Below are positions 1-8,566 of a DNA stretch of 64,000 nucleotides, in pieces. This DNA comes from Natrinema salaciae (GTDB lineage: Archaea; Halobacteriota; Halobacteria; Halobacteriales; Natrialbaceae): positions 105,661 through 169,660 of the forward strand of contig NZ_FOFD01000002.1 of assembly GCF_900110865.1 (NCBI RefSeq), read 5' to 3'. Made by a program: the position numbers and the translations under genes. Below the pieces are notes generated by a model, which saw nothing but the letters and a program-made list of their open reading frames with translations, ran no database searches and was not told the DNA's origin. Positions within the stretch are counted from its first letter, which is position 1, and every line of letters begins with the position of its first letter.

Positions 1-757
1 TACCGGTGAAGCCGTAGGCCTGGCCGTTGAACACGACGTACGTGGGCTCTTCGGCCATCATGGCGTCGAAGTCGAAGCTGTGGTGGCCCTCCTCGCCGAC
101 GTCGCCGTCGGTGTAGATCTCGTGTTGGCCGAGATAGTACTCGTTGTCGACCTCGGGGAGGCCGTCTTCGGGCTCGACGAGGATCGAGCCGAACATGCCG
201 CTGCTGATGTGCTGGTCCATGTTCGGGATCGCACAGTGATAGATGAACACCCCCGCGTAGTCGGCGGTGAAGCTGATCTCCGCTGGATCGTCGCCAGGCC
301 CGATCGTCGTCGCGTCGGCGCCGCCGCCGGGGCCGTAGACCGCGTGGAAGTCCATGTTGTGCGCGGCCACGTTCAGATCATCCGGGACCTCGAACGTGAG
401 GTTGACGCGGTCGCCGCGGCGGACCCGAATCATCGGCCCCGGCACCTGTCCCTCGAAGGTCATGTACTCGAACGTGACGCCCGGCTCGATCTCGGCGGTC
501 AGCCGCTCGGTCCGCACCGTCACGTCGTGTTCGCGTGGCTCGTCCCAGTCGACCGGCGCTGGGATATCGGTCGGATCCCGCGCGATCCGGTCGACGTCGA
601 CGGCCTTCGCCGCCGGCAGTCCTTCCTCATCCGCCGTCTCGTCGGTTTTACCGCTGTTCTCCTGCGTGTCGCCCTCGAGACAGCCGGCCACCGCCAGCGC
701 GCCGGTCGCCCCGATCGCCTGTATTACCTGCCGTCGGTTGAGATTGGATTGGGTCAT
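1..757 (-). CDS. nirK: Copper-containing nitrite reductase NirK (partial, C-terminus outside window)
   Basis: Reduces nitrite to NO outside the membrane using type 1 and type 2 copper. The visible 252 residues begin with a twin-arginine segment (R8-R9) and a lipobox ending in C26, so it is probably an exported lipoprotein. Two cupredoxin-type blocks carry the ligands: H133 and H138 in HNMDFH, then H174 and C175, H183 and M188 in YHCAIPNMDQHISSGM. These match the T1 (H133, C175, H183, M188) and T2 (H138, H174) copper sites of NirK. The gene runs off the left edge, so the last T2 histidine cannot be checked. The start is the ATG at 757, just before the Tat signal. A weak half-match (GAACATAT, about 780-787) to the inverted repeat seen elsewhere in the cluster lies upstream. 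Confidence 0.93.
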   Translation of the reverse strand, partial: MTQSNLNRRQVIQAIGATGALAVAGCLEGDTQENSGKTDETADEEGLPAAKAVDVDRIARDPTDIPAPVDWDEPREHDVTVRTERLTAEIEPGVTFEYMTFEGQVPGPMIRVRRGDRVNLTFEVPDDLNVAAHNMDFHAVYGPGGGADATTIGPGDDPAEISFTADYAGVFIYHCAIPNMDQHISSGMFGSILVEPEDGLPEVDNEYYLGQHEIYTDGDVGEEGHHSFDFDAMMAEEPTYVVFNGQAYGFTG

Positions 758-989
758 CGTCCTATCTGAAGATAGTAGTGAACATATGATCAAGTATGGA
801 GACGGTTCTCGGAGGATAGTAATCGAATCGGCCGATCCCGCTATACCGTGGGCAGTTAAGTACCCTCCCCCGGCCATCGTGATTGGTGCGGGTTCTGAGT
901 CCCGTTGCCCGCTCGTCGCCGATCGTCGCTCGGCCTCCTGCAGGTGATCGTCCACAACCGGTATTGCGTCTCGCGGTCCAGTCCGAGAC

Positions 990-1907
990 ATGAGACCGAA
1001 TCCACGAGCGACGGCCGCTGGTTCCGGGGTCGAGGTCGCCGTTCCGTCGGTCGAATTGGATTCACATCGACGAACCGTCAACGGGGTCGCGTTGCACGTC
1101 GTCGCCGCCGGCGATGAAGCGGACCCGCTGATCGTCCTGCTGCATGGGTTTCCCGAGTTCTGGTACGCCTGGCGGGCACAGATTCCGACGCTCGTCGAGG
1201 CCGGGTACCGCGTACTGGTCCCCGACCTGCGCGGATACAACCTGAGCGAGAAACCCGACGGAGTGAGATCGTACCGGGTTCGCGAATCTTCTCGAGACGT
1301 CGTCGATCTGATCGCGACGGAGAACCGTGACGTCGCACACGTCGTCGGGCACGACTGGGGTGGCATGGTCGCCTGGGACCTCGGGCTCCGACACCCGGAG
1401 ACGGTCGACCGGCTCGCCGTCGTCAACGCTCCGCACCCGACCGCCTATCTACAGCAGCTCGCCGCAAACCCCGAGCAACTGTTCCGGAGCCTGTACGCCG
1501 TCTTCTTTCAGCTTCCGTGGCTGCCCGAGCACGTCTGTCGATACGGCGACTACCGCATCCTCGAGCGAGGGCTTCGCAAAACGGCTGCACCGGGAACGTT
1601 TAGCGGAGACGACTTGGCTCGCTATCGTCGGGCCTGGGGTCGAGACGGGGCGCTCACCGGAATGCTCAACTGGTACCGTGCGGCGGCACGGTATCCGCCG
1701 ATTCCGAGAACCGAACGGGTCGAGGTACCGACGCTGATCGTTTGGGGAGAAAACGACAACGCACTCGTCCCCCAGCTGGCCGTCGACAGTGCGGACTGTT
1801 GTGACGAGAGTCGACTCGAACTACTGCCGGAGACGAGCCACTGGGTGCCACACGAAGCACCGGCGCGGTTGACGTCGTTGCTCCTCGAGCACGTCGATCG
1901 TGAGTAA
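990..1907 (+). CDS. Alpha/beta hydrolase, epoxide-hydrolase-like
   Basis: A 305-residue alpha/beta-hydrolase fold protein. The oxyanion motif HGFPE is at 52-56. The nucleophile elbow GHDWGG puts Asp122, not Ser, at the nucleophile position, as in epoxide hydrolases and haloalkane dehalogenases. D256 in GENDN and H284 in TSHW complete the triad. The HGFPEFWYAW stretch favours the soluble epoxide hydrolase subfamily; the substrate is unknown. It diverges from nirK with about 230 bases between them. The first 25 residues are poorly conserved in character, so the true start may lie slightly downstream. Nothing ties it to denitrification except position. Confidence 0.85.
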   Translation: MRPNPRATAAGSGVEVAVPSVELDSHRRTVNGVALHVVAAGDEADPLIVLLHGFPEFWYAWRAQIPTLVEAGYRVLVPDLRGYNLSEKPDGVRSYRVRESSRDVVDLIATENRDVAHVVGHDWGGMVAWDLGLRHPETVDRLAVVNAPHPTAYLQQLAANPEQLFRSLYAVFFQLPWLPEHVCRYGDYRILERGLRKTAAPGTFSGDDLARYRRAWGRDGALTGMLNWYRAAARYPPIPRTERVEVPTLIVWGENDNALVPQLAVDSADCCDESRLELLPETSHWVPHEAPARLTSLLLEHVDRE

Positions 1908-2032
1908 CGGAGTCGTATCCGTCGTCGGGTCGAGACTCGGCTTGCCGTTCGTGAGCCACAGTGATCGCTGCCCGTCGCTGGCGATCTGATCGTCGGTGAA
2001 TCCGGAGCAAGTCCGGCGACCGAATAGGACCC

Positions 2033-2044
2033 CGAACGGGTTCG
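2033..2044. promoter_or_regulatory. Inverted repeat CGAA-N4-TTCG upstream of copper ATPase
   Basis: Perfect CGAAC-GG-GTTCG palindrome, extended by flanking C and G runs, 42 bases before the ATPase start. It matches the repeat found before several other genes in this cluster, but the G/C extension means it could also form an RNA hairpin. Confidence 0.45.
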
Positions 2045-2086
2045 GGGGTACGGCTACCCGCCGCGTGGACGACTATCGATCGTGGA

Positions 2087-4576
2087 ATGAGTTCCTGCTC
2101 GCTCTGCGGGCTTCCGATTCCCGACCGACCGGTAACGGCGGCGGACGTAGAGGGAATCTTCTGCTGTCGCGGCTGTCTCGAGGTGAGCGCGAGCCTCGCG
2201 GAGGTCGACGACCTCGACCGAAACGCGGTCGTCGACCGTGCGACGGAACCGGACGATCGCGAGCTGCCCGAAGGGGGTGAGGAGGCGTTTCTCGCGATCG
2301 ATGGGATGCACTGTTCGACCTGCGAGGGGTTCGTTTCCCTGCTTGGCGAACGAGCGCCCGGTATCCTGACGGTCGAGGCGAGTTACGCGACCGACACTGC
2401 CCGCGTCGTCTACGACCCCGACCAGTTGGACGAGTCTGAGCTCCCCGAGACGCTCTCAGGGTACGGTTACGAGGCCCGGTTCCGCGACGACGACGGCGAG
2501 ACGGCCCGTGCCGACGAGGAATTGGTCCAGCGGCTGCTGGCCGGTGGGTTCCTGGCGATGCTCGTCATGCCGTGGTACCTGTTCTACCTCTACCCGAGCT
2601 ACGTCGGGATCGAGACGGGAATTCTGACCGTCGACGCGACCTCGCCCGTCGGCGTCTACTTGCCGATGGCGATGATCGGTGTGTTGACGAGCGGCGTGTT
2701 GTTCTACACCGGCTATCCGATCCTGCGGGGGGCGTACGTCAGTCTGCGGGTCAGACAGCCGAACATGGATCTGTTGATCGCGATCGCGGCCGTCTCGGCG
2801 TACGCGTTCAGCACTGTCGCGCTAGCGATGGGGAGCACGCATCTCTACTACGACGTGACCGTCGCCGTGATCCTGATCGTCTCGCTCGGAACCTCCTACG
2901 AACGCCGGGTCAAGCACCGGGCGACCGACCTGCTCGCCGACGTGACCGCCGCACGGGTCCGCGAGGCAACTCGTCGAACGACGGAGGGGACGGAAACAGT
3001 CCCGGTCGATCGGCTCGCCGCGGGCGACGAGGTACTCGTCAGACCCGGTGAACGGGTTCCGATCGACGGCGCGGTCCTGGAGGGGACGGCGGCCGTCGAC
3101 GAGTCCGTACTCACCGGCGAGTCGGTGCCGGCCACGAAGCGACCGGGGGATCGGGTGGTCGGCGGGTCGATCGTGACCGACAGCGCGCTCGTCCTCGAGG
3201 TCGGCGAGGACGCCGAGAGCACGCTCGACCACATCGCGACGCTCATGTGGGAGATCCAGAGCGCGACGCCGGGCGTCCAGCGGTTGACGGACAGGCTCGC
3301 AACGATCTTCGTTCCGTTCGTGCTGACGCTGGCGCTCGTCGTGACGGGCTGGCGTCTCGCCGCAGGAACGGGGGTGGGAGACGCGGTACTCACGGGGCTG
3401 ACGGTGCTCGTGGTCTCCTGTCCCTGTGCGATGGGGCTGGCGACGCCGCTGGCGGTCGCCTCGGGTCTTCGCGACGCCCTGACGCGCGGGATCGTCGTCG
3501 CGAACGCGACAGTGTTCGAATCGGCACCGACCGTCGAGACGGTCGTCTTCGACAAGACGGGGACGCTGACGGCGGGCGAGATGACGGTCCTCGAGGTCCA
3601 CGGAGACGACGACGCGATCGATCTCGCCGCGGCCGTCGAGCGCCGTTCGGAACACCCGGTCGCCGATGCCATCGTCGCCCAGGCCGCGGCCGAAAGAGCG
3701 GACAGAGCGGAGACGGACGCACGCATCGCGTCCGACGGCGGCCGCCTCGAGTCGGGGACGAACGGGGACTCGAGCGCTGGGCTCGAAGTCCGTGACTTCG
3801 AACGGCATCCCGGCGAGGGCGTCAGCGCGACGGTCGAGGGGGCGGTGCCGTCCGCCGTCGGCCCAGATTGCGCCGATGAGACGCGAGGCGGTGATCGGGT
3901 CGTCGTCGGCACGCCGGGGCTCGTCGAGCGGCTGATCGGCCCGGTGCCGGCCGACCTCGAGGCGGCGCTCGACGACGCTCGAGACCGGGGGCGACTCCCC
4001 GCGGTCGTCGGCTACGACGGCCAGGCGAGAGCCGTCGCCGTCGTTGGCGACCGGACGCGCGCCGAGTGGCGGGACGTCCTCGGGTCGTTCGCCGACCGAG
4101 AGGTGGTCGTGTTGACGGGCGACGACGCGGCCGCCACCGAGACGTTTCGAGACCATCCGTCGGTCGATCGCGTCTTCGCGGGCGTCCCGCCGGACGGGAA
4201 AGTCGAGACCGTCCGGCGGCTCTCCGGCGAGGGCGTGACCGCGATGGTCGGCGACGGAACGAACGACGCGCCCGCGCTGGCCGCGGCGGATGTCGGGATC
4301 GCCCTCGGCAGCGGGACTGCCCGCGCGACCGACGCGGCCGACGCGGTCGTCACCTCGAGTGACCTCCGCGCCGTCCGTTCGGTGTTCGATCTGGCGGACG
4401 CCACCCGGCGGCGTATCCGCGAGAACGTCTGCTGGGCGCTCCTGTACAACGCCGTCGCGATCCCTCTCGCCGCGGTAGGGATCATCAATCCCCTCTTCGC
4501 GGCCGTTGCGATGGCGGCCAGTAGCGCCATCGTCGTCGTCAACTCCGCGCGGCCGATACTCGACGACGACCGGTGA
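2087..4576 (+). CDS. Copper-translocating P-type ATPase (CcoI/CopA family)
   Basis: An 829-residue P1B-type ATPase that moves copper across the membrane. The N-terminus has a Cys-rich segment (CSLC at 4-7, FCCRGC at 25-30) like that of CcoI/FixI ATPases, then an HMA domain with GMHCSTC near 74-79. The transmembrane CPC motif is in SCPCAMGLATP near 445. The phosphorylation site DKTGT is near 488, with TGES in the actuator domain, SEHPVA in the nucleotide domain and GDGTNDAPAL in the hinge. The CcoI-like N-terminus and its place between nirK and an oxidase-type complex suggest it supplies copper for NirK, CuA and CuB rather than only detoxifying. CGAACGGGTTCG lies upstream. Confidence 0.93.
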   Translation: MSSCSLCGLPIPDRPVTAADVEGIFCCRGCLEVSASLAEVDDLDRNAVVDRATEPDDRELPEGGEEAFLAIDGMHCSTCEGFVSLLGERAPGILTVEASYATDTARVVYDPDQLDESELPETLSGYGYEARFRDDDGETARADEELVQRLLAGGFLAMLVMPWYLFYLYPSYVGIETGILTVDATSPVGVYLPMAMIGVLTSGVLFYTGYPILRGAYVSLRVRQPNMDLLIAIAAVSAYAFSTVALAMGSTHLYYDVTVAVILIVSLGTSYERRVKHRATDLLADVTAARVREATRRTTEGTETVPVDRLAAGDEVLVRPGERVPIDGAVLEGTAAVDESVLTGESVPATKRPGDRVVGGSIVTDSALVLEVGEDAESTLDHIATLMWEIQSATPGVQRLTDRLATIFVPFVLTLALVVTGWRLAAGTGVGDAVLTGLTVLVVSCPCAMGLATPLAVASGLRDALTRGIVVANATVFESAPTVETVVFDKTGTLTAGEMTVLEVHGDDDAIDLAAAVERRSEHPVADAIVAQAAAERADRAETDARIASDGGRLESGTNGDSSAGLEVRDFERHPGEGVSATVEGAVPSAVGPDCADETRGGDRVVVGTPGLVERLIGPVPADLEAALDDARDRGRLPAVVGYDGQARAVAVVGDRTRAEWRDVLGSFADREVVVLTGDDAAATETFRDHPSVDRVFAGVPPDGKVETVRRLSGEGVTAMVGDGTNDAPALAAADVGIALGSGTARATDAADAVVTSSDLRAVRSVFDLADATRRRIRENVCWALLYNAVAIPLAAVGIINPLFAAVAMAASSAIVVVNSARPILDDDR

Positions 4577-4716
4577 GCCCGTGTGGGAGGCGATCCGTCT
4601 CACCGCCGCGCCAGTCGGGTTCGAGTATCGTCTCGTGAGCGCACAGTCGAGTTCGTTCAGCACCCGAACCGCGCTTCATCCCGTGCCCTTATTGGTGAGT
4701 GTTGCTAACACTACGC

Positions 4717-4878
4717 ATGGCCATGGATCGGAGACGGGTCCTCGTGTCGTCTGCCGCCCTCATCACGGTCGTACTCACCGGCTGTGGCGACCCGGAGGAC
4801 GATCCCGATGATGAAGACGGCGGTGGCGGATACACGCTCGACGAACCGGCGCAGTCGAGGCCTCGAGGCGACACCTGA
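4717..4878 (+). CDS. Small Tat-type lipoprotein (53 aa)
   Basis: A very short exported protein. A DRRRVLV twin-arginine motif is followed by a hydrophobic stretch and the lipobox LTGC, leaving a mature Asp/Glu/Gly-rich tail of only about 30 residues. I do not recognise a family. It follows the copper ATPase by 140 bases on the same strand and has a T/A-rich stretch (CTTATTGG) about 30 bases before its start that could be a TATA box. The clear Tat-lipobox architecture argues that it is real. A role in the copper or nitrogen-oxide system is only suggested by position. Confidence 0.6.
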   Translation: MAMDRRRVLVSSAALITVVLTGCGDPEDDPDDEDGGGGYTLDEPAQSRPRGDT

Positions 4879-4981
4879 ATGCTGAGCCGACAGCGTGCCT
4901 CTCACGGGGAGCACCCGTATCCCCGATGAGAGACTCGGAGACGCATCAGAAAAATTCACGACAGTGTCCGGGTGATATCGT

Positions 4982-5131
4982 TCACGACGCGGATACGTAC
5001 TCTGCGAACCGCTTTTCGTTCGTTCGGTGCTCACGAATCTCTCTTTCGACCGTGCGTATCACTGGCTCGTCTCGGTCTCGACCCCACGTGATCAGGATCG
5101 CGCTGTCGGACTGTCGTCTCGGAATCGTCAC
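4982..5131 (-). CDS. Possible small protein (49 aa) or gene remnant
   Basis: A reading frame with GTG start whose product (LVTIPRRQSDSAILITWGRD, then an acidic-basic amphipathic helix) has a haloarchaeal look, unlike the Arg/Ser-rich translation of the other strand. The frame stays open upstream of the GTG to a stop at about 5190. It is co-directional with the membrane protein gene at 5227-5949. No family recognised; it may be a fragment. The rest of 4879-5226 shows nothing else. Confidence 0.25.
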   Translation of the reverse strand: MTIPRRQSDSAILITWGRDRDEPVIRTVEREIREHRTNEKRFAEYVSAS

Positions 5132-5226
5132 GAGATCGTCACTCCCTGGCTGCCGACTGGTGATTTCCCGCGACTGTCGGCCTGAGAGTCACGCAGTACC
5201 GTCGTTCGGGAACGACGGAATCGAGT

Positions 5227-5949
5227 CTACGCCTCCGGAACTGACGACACGGACCGACGGTACCGTCGCAGGGTTTCGTCGTCCTCGTCGCGGAGTTCGA
5301 CGATGAACTCCGTCTGGCCGACCACCTCCTCGAGTTCGTCCTCGCGGACGGAGAACTCGAACGGCGGCTCCTCGACGCGCGTGAGCCGACGGTTCCCGCT
5401 GGTTACGACGACGCTGTCGATCCCCTCGGACTCGGAGAGTTCACAGGAGACGACGCCATCCGACCGGGTACAGGAGAGATCCGGATCGACGTCCGAGTCC
5501 GAATCGCTCTCGAGTGGCGACTGGAAATCGAGCAGCATGGGGGAGATGGGGGCCGTCCCGAGGATCAGGACGATGGCCAGAAAGACGGAGAGATTGATCT
5601 TCGAGCCGTTCCGGGCGATCGTCCGCACCACCGGGTGCTCGGCGGTCCGTCGAAGCCGGATCACGAGCGGGACGATCACGGCGTGGGTCAACGGCCCCCA
5701 GAGGATGAGGACGAACCCGTAGGCCCTCGTGTACTTCAGAATCGTCCAGTCGATACCGTAGGAGAGGACGAGACTCGAGGCCGACCAGCAGAAGAACCCG
5801 AAGAAGAGCAATCCGGCGCTCTTGAATAGCCGCCAGATCGGCGTGTTCGCGTAGTAGACGCTCAGCAAGTCCCGCCATGCCCGTCCGAGGAGGTACTTGA
5901 TCGACTCGAGCGGCGATGCGGTCGCGTCGGCGTCGGAGTGTGATGGCAT
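5227..5949 (-). CDS. Membrane protein of unknown function, last gene of the oxidase-type operon
   Basis: A 240-residue protein with three likely transmembrane segments (about 45-65, 72-95 and 118-138) followed by a soluble, Asp/Glu-rich C-terminal domain of about 95 residues that looks beta-rich. It contains a Cys pair near 160 and 170. No catalytic motif is visible and I do not recognise a family. It starts 29 bases after the subunit I stop, so it is very probably co-transcribed with the CuA and subunit I genes and may be an accessory or assembly factor. The ATG at 5949 follows directly on the operon and gives the full first soluble segment. Confidence 0.75.
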   Translation of the reverse strand: MPSHSDADATASPLESIKYLLGRAWRDLLSVYYANTPIWRLFKSAGLLFFGFFCWSASSLVLSYGIDWTILKYTRAYGFVLILWGPLTHAVIVPLVIRLRRTAEHPVVRTIARNGSKINLSVFLAIVLILGTAPISPMLLDFQSPLESDSDSDVDPDLSCTRSDGVVSCELSESEGIDSVVVTSGNRRLTRVEEPPFEFSVREDELEEVVGQTEFIVELRDEDDETLRRYRRSVSSVPEA

Positions 5950-5978
5950 GGGTAGTGATCAGTGAAGCGGGTGGTCGA

Positions 5979-7724
5979 TCAAGCGCCGATCGACCAGAGC
6001 TGGGTCAGCAGATACCAGTTCAGCAGATAGGTTATCGCGAACGCAGCGAGGAAGACCAGACAGAGGACGAACGTGCCCCGCATTTCGTAGGCGTGGACGG
6101 GATCGTCCGGATCTTGAGCCATCCCGAGCCCACCGTCGGCGACGAGATCTGCGTTGTCGTCCCCGTTCTCGATCCGGTCGCCGAAGACGAGCGAGCCGAC
6201 CGCCACGAGGACGAAGAGTACCCCGCCCGCGATCGCGAGGAGGGCGAAGATCCCGAAAATCGCGAACAGCGGCGCCGCAGCCGAGAGGCTGAACTCGGTG
6301 CCGGGGATGTTCTCGACGACCTCGGCGGTTCGGCGCGGGACGCCGTAGAGAATGCCGACGTACATCATCATCAGGACGGCAATGCCCATCGCAGCCGAGT
6401 AGAAGAACGGCTGGATCGACGCGAGCCGTTCGGAGATGTACTGGCGCATGAACATCGTCCGGATCACGAAGAAGACCAGACCCATGAACGCGACCGTCGT
6501 CCCGAGGACGACCGTTGCGTGGAAGTGACCGACCGTCGCGAACGTGTTGTGCCAGGTCATGTTGAGTTGGAGCTGTCCCATCATGACGCCCGTGATCCCC
6601 CCGAGGAATCCGAAGAGGATGATCGAGAAGATCGTCGATGAGAACACCGGGTTCGACCAGGGCGCGGACGTCAACCAGCCGAACAGGCCGCCGCCTTTCC
6701 CGCGCTTGCGCCGCCCGGCCTCGATCCCCGCTGGGATGGCGAACGCGTGGATCAGACTCGCGAAGGTCGCCCCGTAGAACGCGTACGACGTGTTCCAGAG
6801 CCGCCAGCCTGTCGACACTGCGGGGTCGGAGAGCAGGTGGTGTGCCGCCCCGAGGTTGATGAAAAAGAGATAGAGGATGAAAGCCGTTCGCGAGACCTTC
6901 TCGCTGACGACCTCCGCGCCGGCGACGACGTGGGTCAGGAAGTACCAGACCGCGATCATCGCCACGAGGTTGATCTGCTGGGTCCCGTGGCCGATGATCC
7001 AGTACATCTGGCGGTACCAGGCCGCGTCCCACCACTCGATCATCTCGAGTCGCCAAAACAGGGTGGGGACGAAGGCGAACAGGCCGCCGACCAGCGCCTC
7101 GACGGCGATGATCGACGTGACGAACGCAGCGAAGCTGACGAGCGGGAGCGTCTTCCCCGGATTCTCGCGCTTCTCGTACCACATCGTGACGAAAAAGGGC
7201 AGCGCCGCGACGACGGTGCCCAGGATGAAGACGATCGCACCCGCGTAGAACAGCGGTGAGACGGGCATCGGGACGTAGGCGGTCAACAGCGGTGCCTCGT
7301 TGGGTGGTTCGGTGGTCCAGATGGCGTAGTTGACCAGTACGGCTCCCCCAACCATGACGGTCCATCCCGCCTTCGCGACCGTCGTGATCGGTAGCCGTCT
7401 GCCGAGCACCATCGGGCCGCCGACGTAGAGGATGGCGATCTCCATGAACACCATCCAGAAGATCAGCAGGTTCCACGCGTGCATGCTGAGGTGCGTGTAG
7501 AAGTCGGCGGGCTCGAGCAACCCGACCACTTCCCAGCGGGTCATCGCGACGGTAACGGCGAAGACGCCGCCGAACAGCAGGGCGACGACCGCCGTGAGTC
7601 CGAACAGTTTGACGAAGTTGTCGACGGAGCGGTGGACCTCGAGGCCCGTCACGGAACAGGTCCGGAACCCGTCGTCGCGATACTCGTTGTCGAACAGGCC
7701 GAGAACGTCGAGCGTGTGTGCCAT
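5979..7724 (-). CDS. Heme-copper oxidase superfamily subunit I, lacking active-site Tyr; candidate nitric oxide reductase
   Basis: A 581-residue, roughly 12-14-span subunit I. Low-spin heme ligands are H82 (SMHAWN) and probably H402. CuB ligands are H246, H295 and H296 (GAAHHLL); the high-spin heme ligand is probably H400 in GHFHA. In A- and B-type oxygen reductases the helix VI motif is HPEVY or HPxVY, whose Tyr is cross-linked to His. Here it is HGTQQ, with Gln250 at the Tyr position. The helix VII Tyr used by cbb3 oxidases is also absent (I289). Loss of this Tyr is the hallmark of NO reductases, which do not need a radical donor. Neighbours are NirK, copper delivery genes and a CuA subunit. 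I therefore infer a CuA-linked NO reductase; an unusual oxygen reductase remains possible. Confidence 0.85.
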   Translation of the reverse strand: MAHTLDVLGLFDNEYRDDGFRTCSVTGLEVHRSVDNFVKLFGLTAVVALLFGGVFAVTVAMTRWEVVGLLEPADFYTHLSMHAWNLLIFWMVFMEIAILYVGGPMVLGRRLPITTVAKAGWTVMVGGAVLVNYAIWTTEPPNEAPLLTAYVPMPVSPLFYAGAIVFILGTVVAALPFFVTMWYEKRENPGKTLPLVSFAAFVTSIIAVEALVGGLFAFVPTLFWRLEMIEWWDAAWYRQMYWIIGHGTQQINLVAMIAVWYFLTHVVAGAEVVSEKVSRTAFILYLFFINLGAAHHLLSDPAVSTGWRLWNTSYAFYGATFASLIHAFAIPAGIEAGRRKRGKGGGLFGWLTSAPWSNPVFSSTIFSIILFGFLGGITGVMMGQLQLNMTWHNTFATVGHFHATVVLGTTVAFMGLVFFVIRTMFMRQYISERLASIQPFFYSAAMGIAVLMMMYVGILYGVPRRTAEVVENIPGTEFSLSAAAPLFAIFGIFALLAIAGGVLFVLVAVGSLVFGDRIENGDDNADLVADGGLGMAQDPDDPVHAYEMRGTFVLCLVFLAAFAITYLLNWYLLTQLWSIGA

Positions 7725-7726
7725 CG

Positions 7727-8269
7727 TTATCCCTCCTCCACGACGATCGTGCCGTGCATACTCCTGTGGCCCTGCCCGCAGAACTCGTTACAGATGATGT
7801 GGTAGGTCCCGGGTTCGTCGAAGGTCATCGGGACGACCCACTCGTAGCCCGGCAGCACCTGCAGATTGATCTGTTTGCTGAGCGCATCCTCCGGCCGGAG
7901 GGAGAAGCCATGCTGGACGTCGAAAGAGTTCAGGTGAATGTCGTACTCCGTTCCTGTCTCGAGCACGACCGGCGCGCCATCCCACTGGAAGCGCATTGCC
8001 TGCAGGTACACGTCTCGATCCGGGGGGACGAGCCCGTCGTCGGTCTCGGTCGCCCGTTCCTTGTAGTCGTTTAGCTTGTCGCGGTACTCCTCACCCCCGA
8101 TCCGGAACGTTTCGCCGATGGGATTCTGGTCGCCGATGCGCGTCCAGGCGCTCATCCAGCCGAAGAGGACGAGCGACCAGCCGACACCGAGCCCGAGCCA
8201 GATGGATTCGCGTCTGTTGACCGGTTGATTCCACCAGTTTCCGTCGGGGGGTTTGATCGGTGACGTCAT
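7727..8269 (-). CDS. CuA-containing subunit II of the heme-copper complex
   Basis: A 180-residue protein with one N-terminal transmembrane span (about 24-42) and a cupredoxin domain facing outward. All CuA ligands are present: H120, then C160, E162, C164, H168 and M171 in CNEFCGQGHRSM. It should accept electrons from an external carrier such as a blue copper protein and pass them to subunit I. The N-terminus is unusually short for a subunit II and lacks the usual two-helix hairpin, as in ba3-type enzymes. It lies 4 bases after the tiny subunit and 2 bases before subunit I, so the three genes form one operon. Confidence 0.92.
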   Translation of the reverse strand: MTSPIKPPDGNWWNQPVNRRESIWLGLGVGWSLVLFGWMSAWTRIGDQNPIGETFRIGGEEYRDKLNDYKERATETDDGLVPPDRDVYLQAMRFQWDGAPVVLETGTEYDIHLNSFDVQHGFSLRPEDALSKQINLQVLPGYEWVVPMTFDEPGTYHIICNEFCGQGHRSMHGTIVVEEG

Positions 8270-8273
8270 GGAA

Positions 8274-8423
8274 TCAGCCCAGTGGAACGGAGAACACGTC
8301 TATCCAACCCCACGCGACGTACGACAGGGCGAAGAACACCAGCGCTGCCGCCGCGAGCAACCAGATGCGGTCGTACAGTCGTTGCATCACCGGCGCCGAT
8401 TCGCTCGAGGATGATTCAGCCAT
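8274..8423 (-). CDS. 49-residue single-span membrane subunit
   Basis: First gene of the oxidase-type operon. After a Ser/Glu-rich start it has one transmembrane helix (about 19-42, ending AWGWIDVF) and almost no soluble part. Size and position resemble the single-helix small subunits of B- and C-type heme-copper oxidases (subunit IIa of ba3, CcoQ), though sequence similarity cannot be judged here. The ATG at 8423 is the only sensible start: upstream the frame turns into Arg/Pro-rich shadow of the next gene. A near copy of the cluster's inverted repeat lies 49 bases upstream. Confidence 0.65.
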   Translation of the reverse strand: MAESSSSESAPVMQRLYDRIWLLAAAALVFFALSYVAWGWIDVFSVPLG

Positions 8424-8471
8424 CGTTTCGTTCAGTCGGGACTCATTTTGATATCTGCATATCCGTTGTCC

Positions 8472-8483
8472 CGCACATATTCC
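8472..8483. promoter_or_regulatory. Near-match to CGAA-N4-TTCG before the heme-copper operon
   Basis: CGCACATATTCC matches the CGAACATATTCG copy at 14049 in 10 of 12 positions. It sits 49 bases upstream of the first gene of the subunit operon. Confidence 0.35.
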
Positions 8484-8566
8484 CGTGAAACGTAGATCGC
8501 GCTGGGTCGAGTGGAGTCCCGTGGCTCGTCGGCCCGATCGAGCAAAACGAGGGGCAGTGGTCGGCG

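Noticed and set aside
2822..4663. 613-codon antisense frame opposite the copper ATPase
   Set aside because: Arg-rich shadow of a high-GC gene with all ATPase motifs intact on the plus strand.
4926..5306. 126-codon plus-strand frame
   Set aside because: Product is Arg/Ser/Pro-rich and not haloarchaeal in character; the opposite strand gives a better, though still weak, frame.
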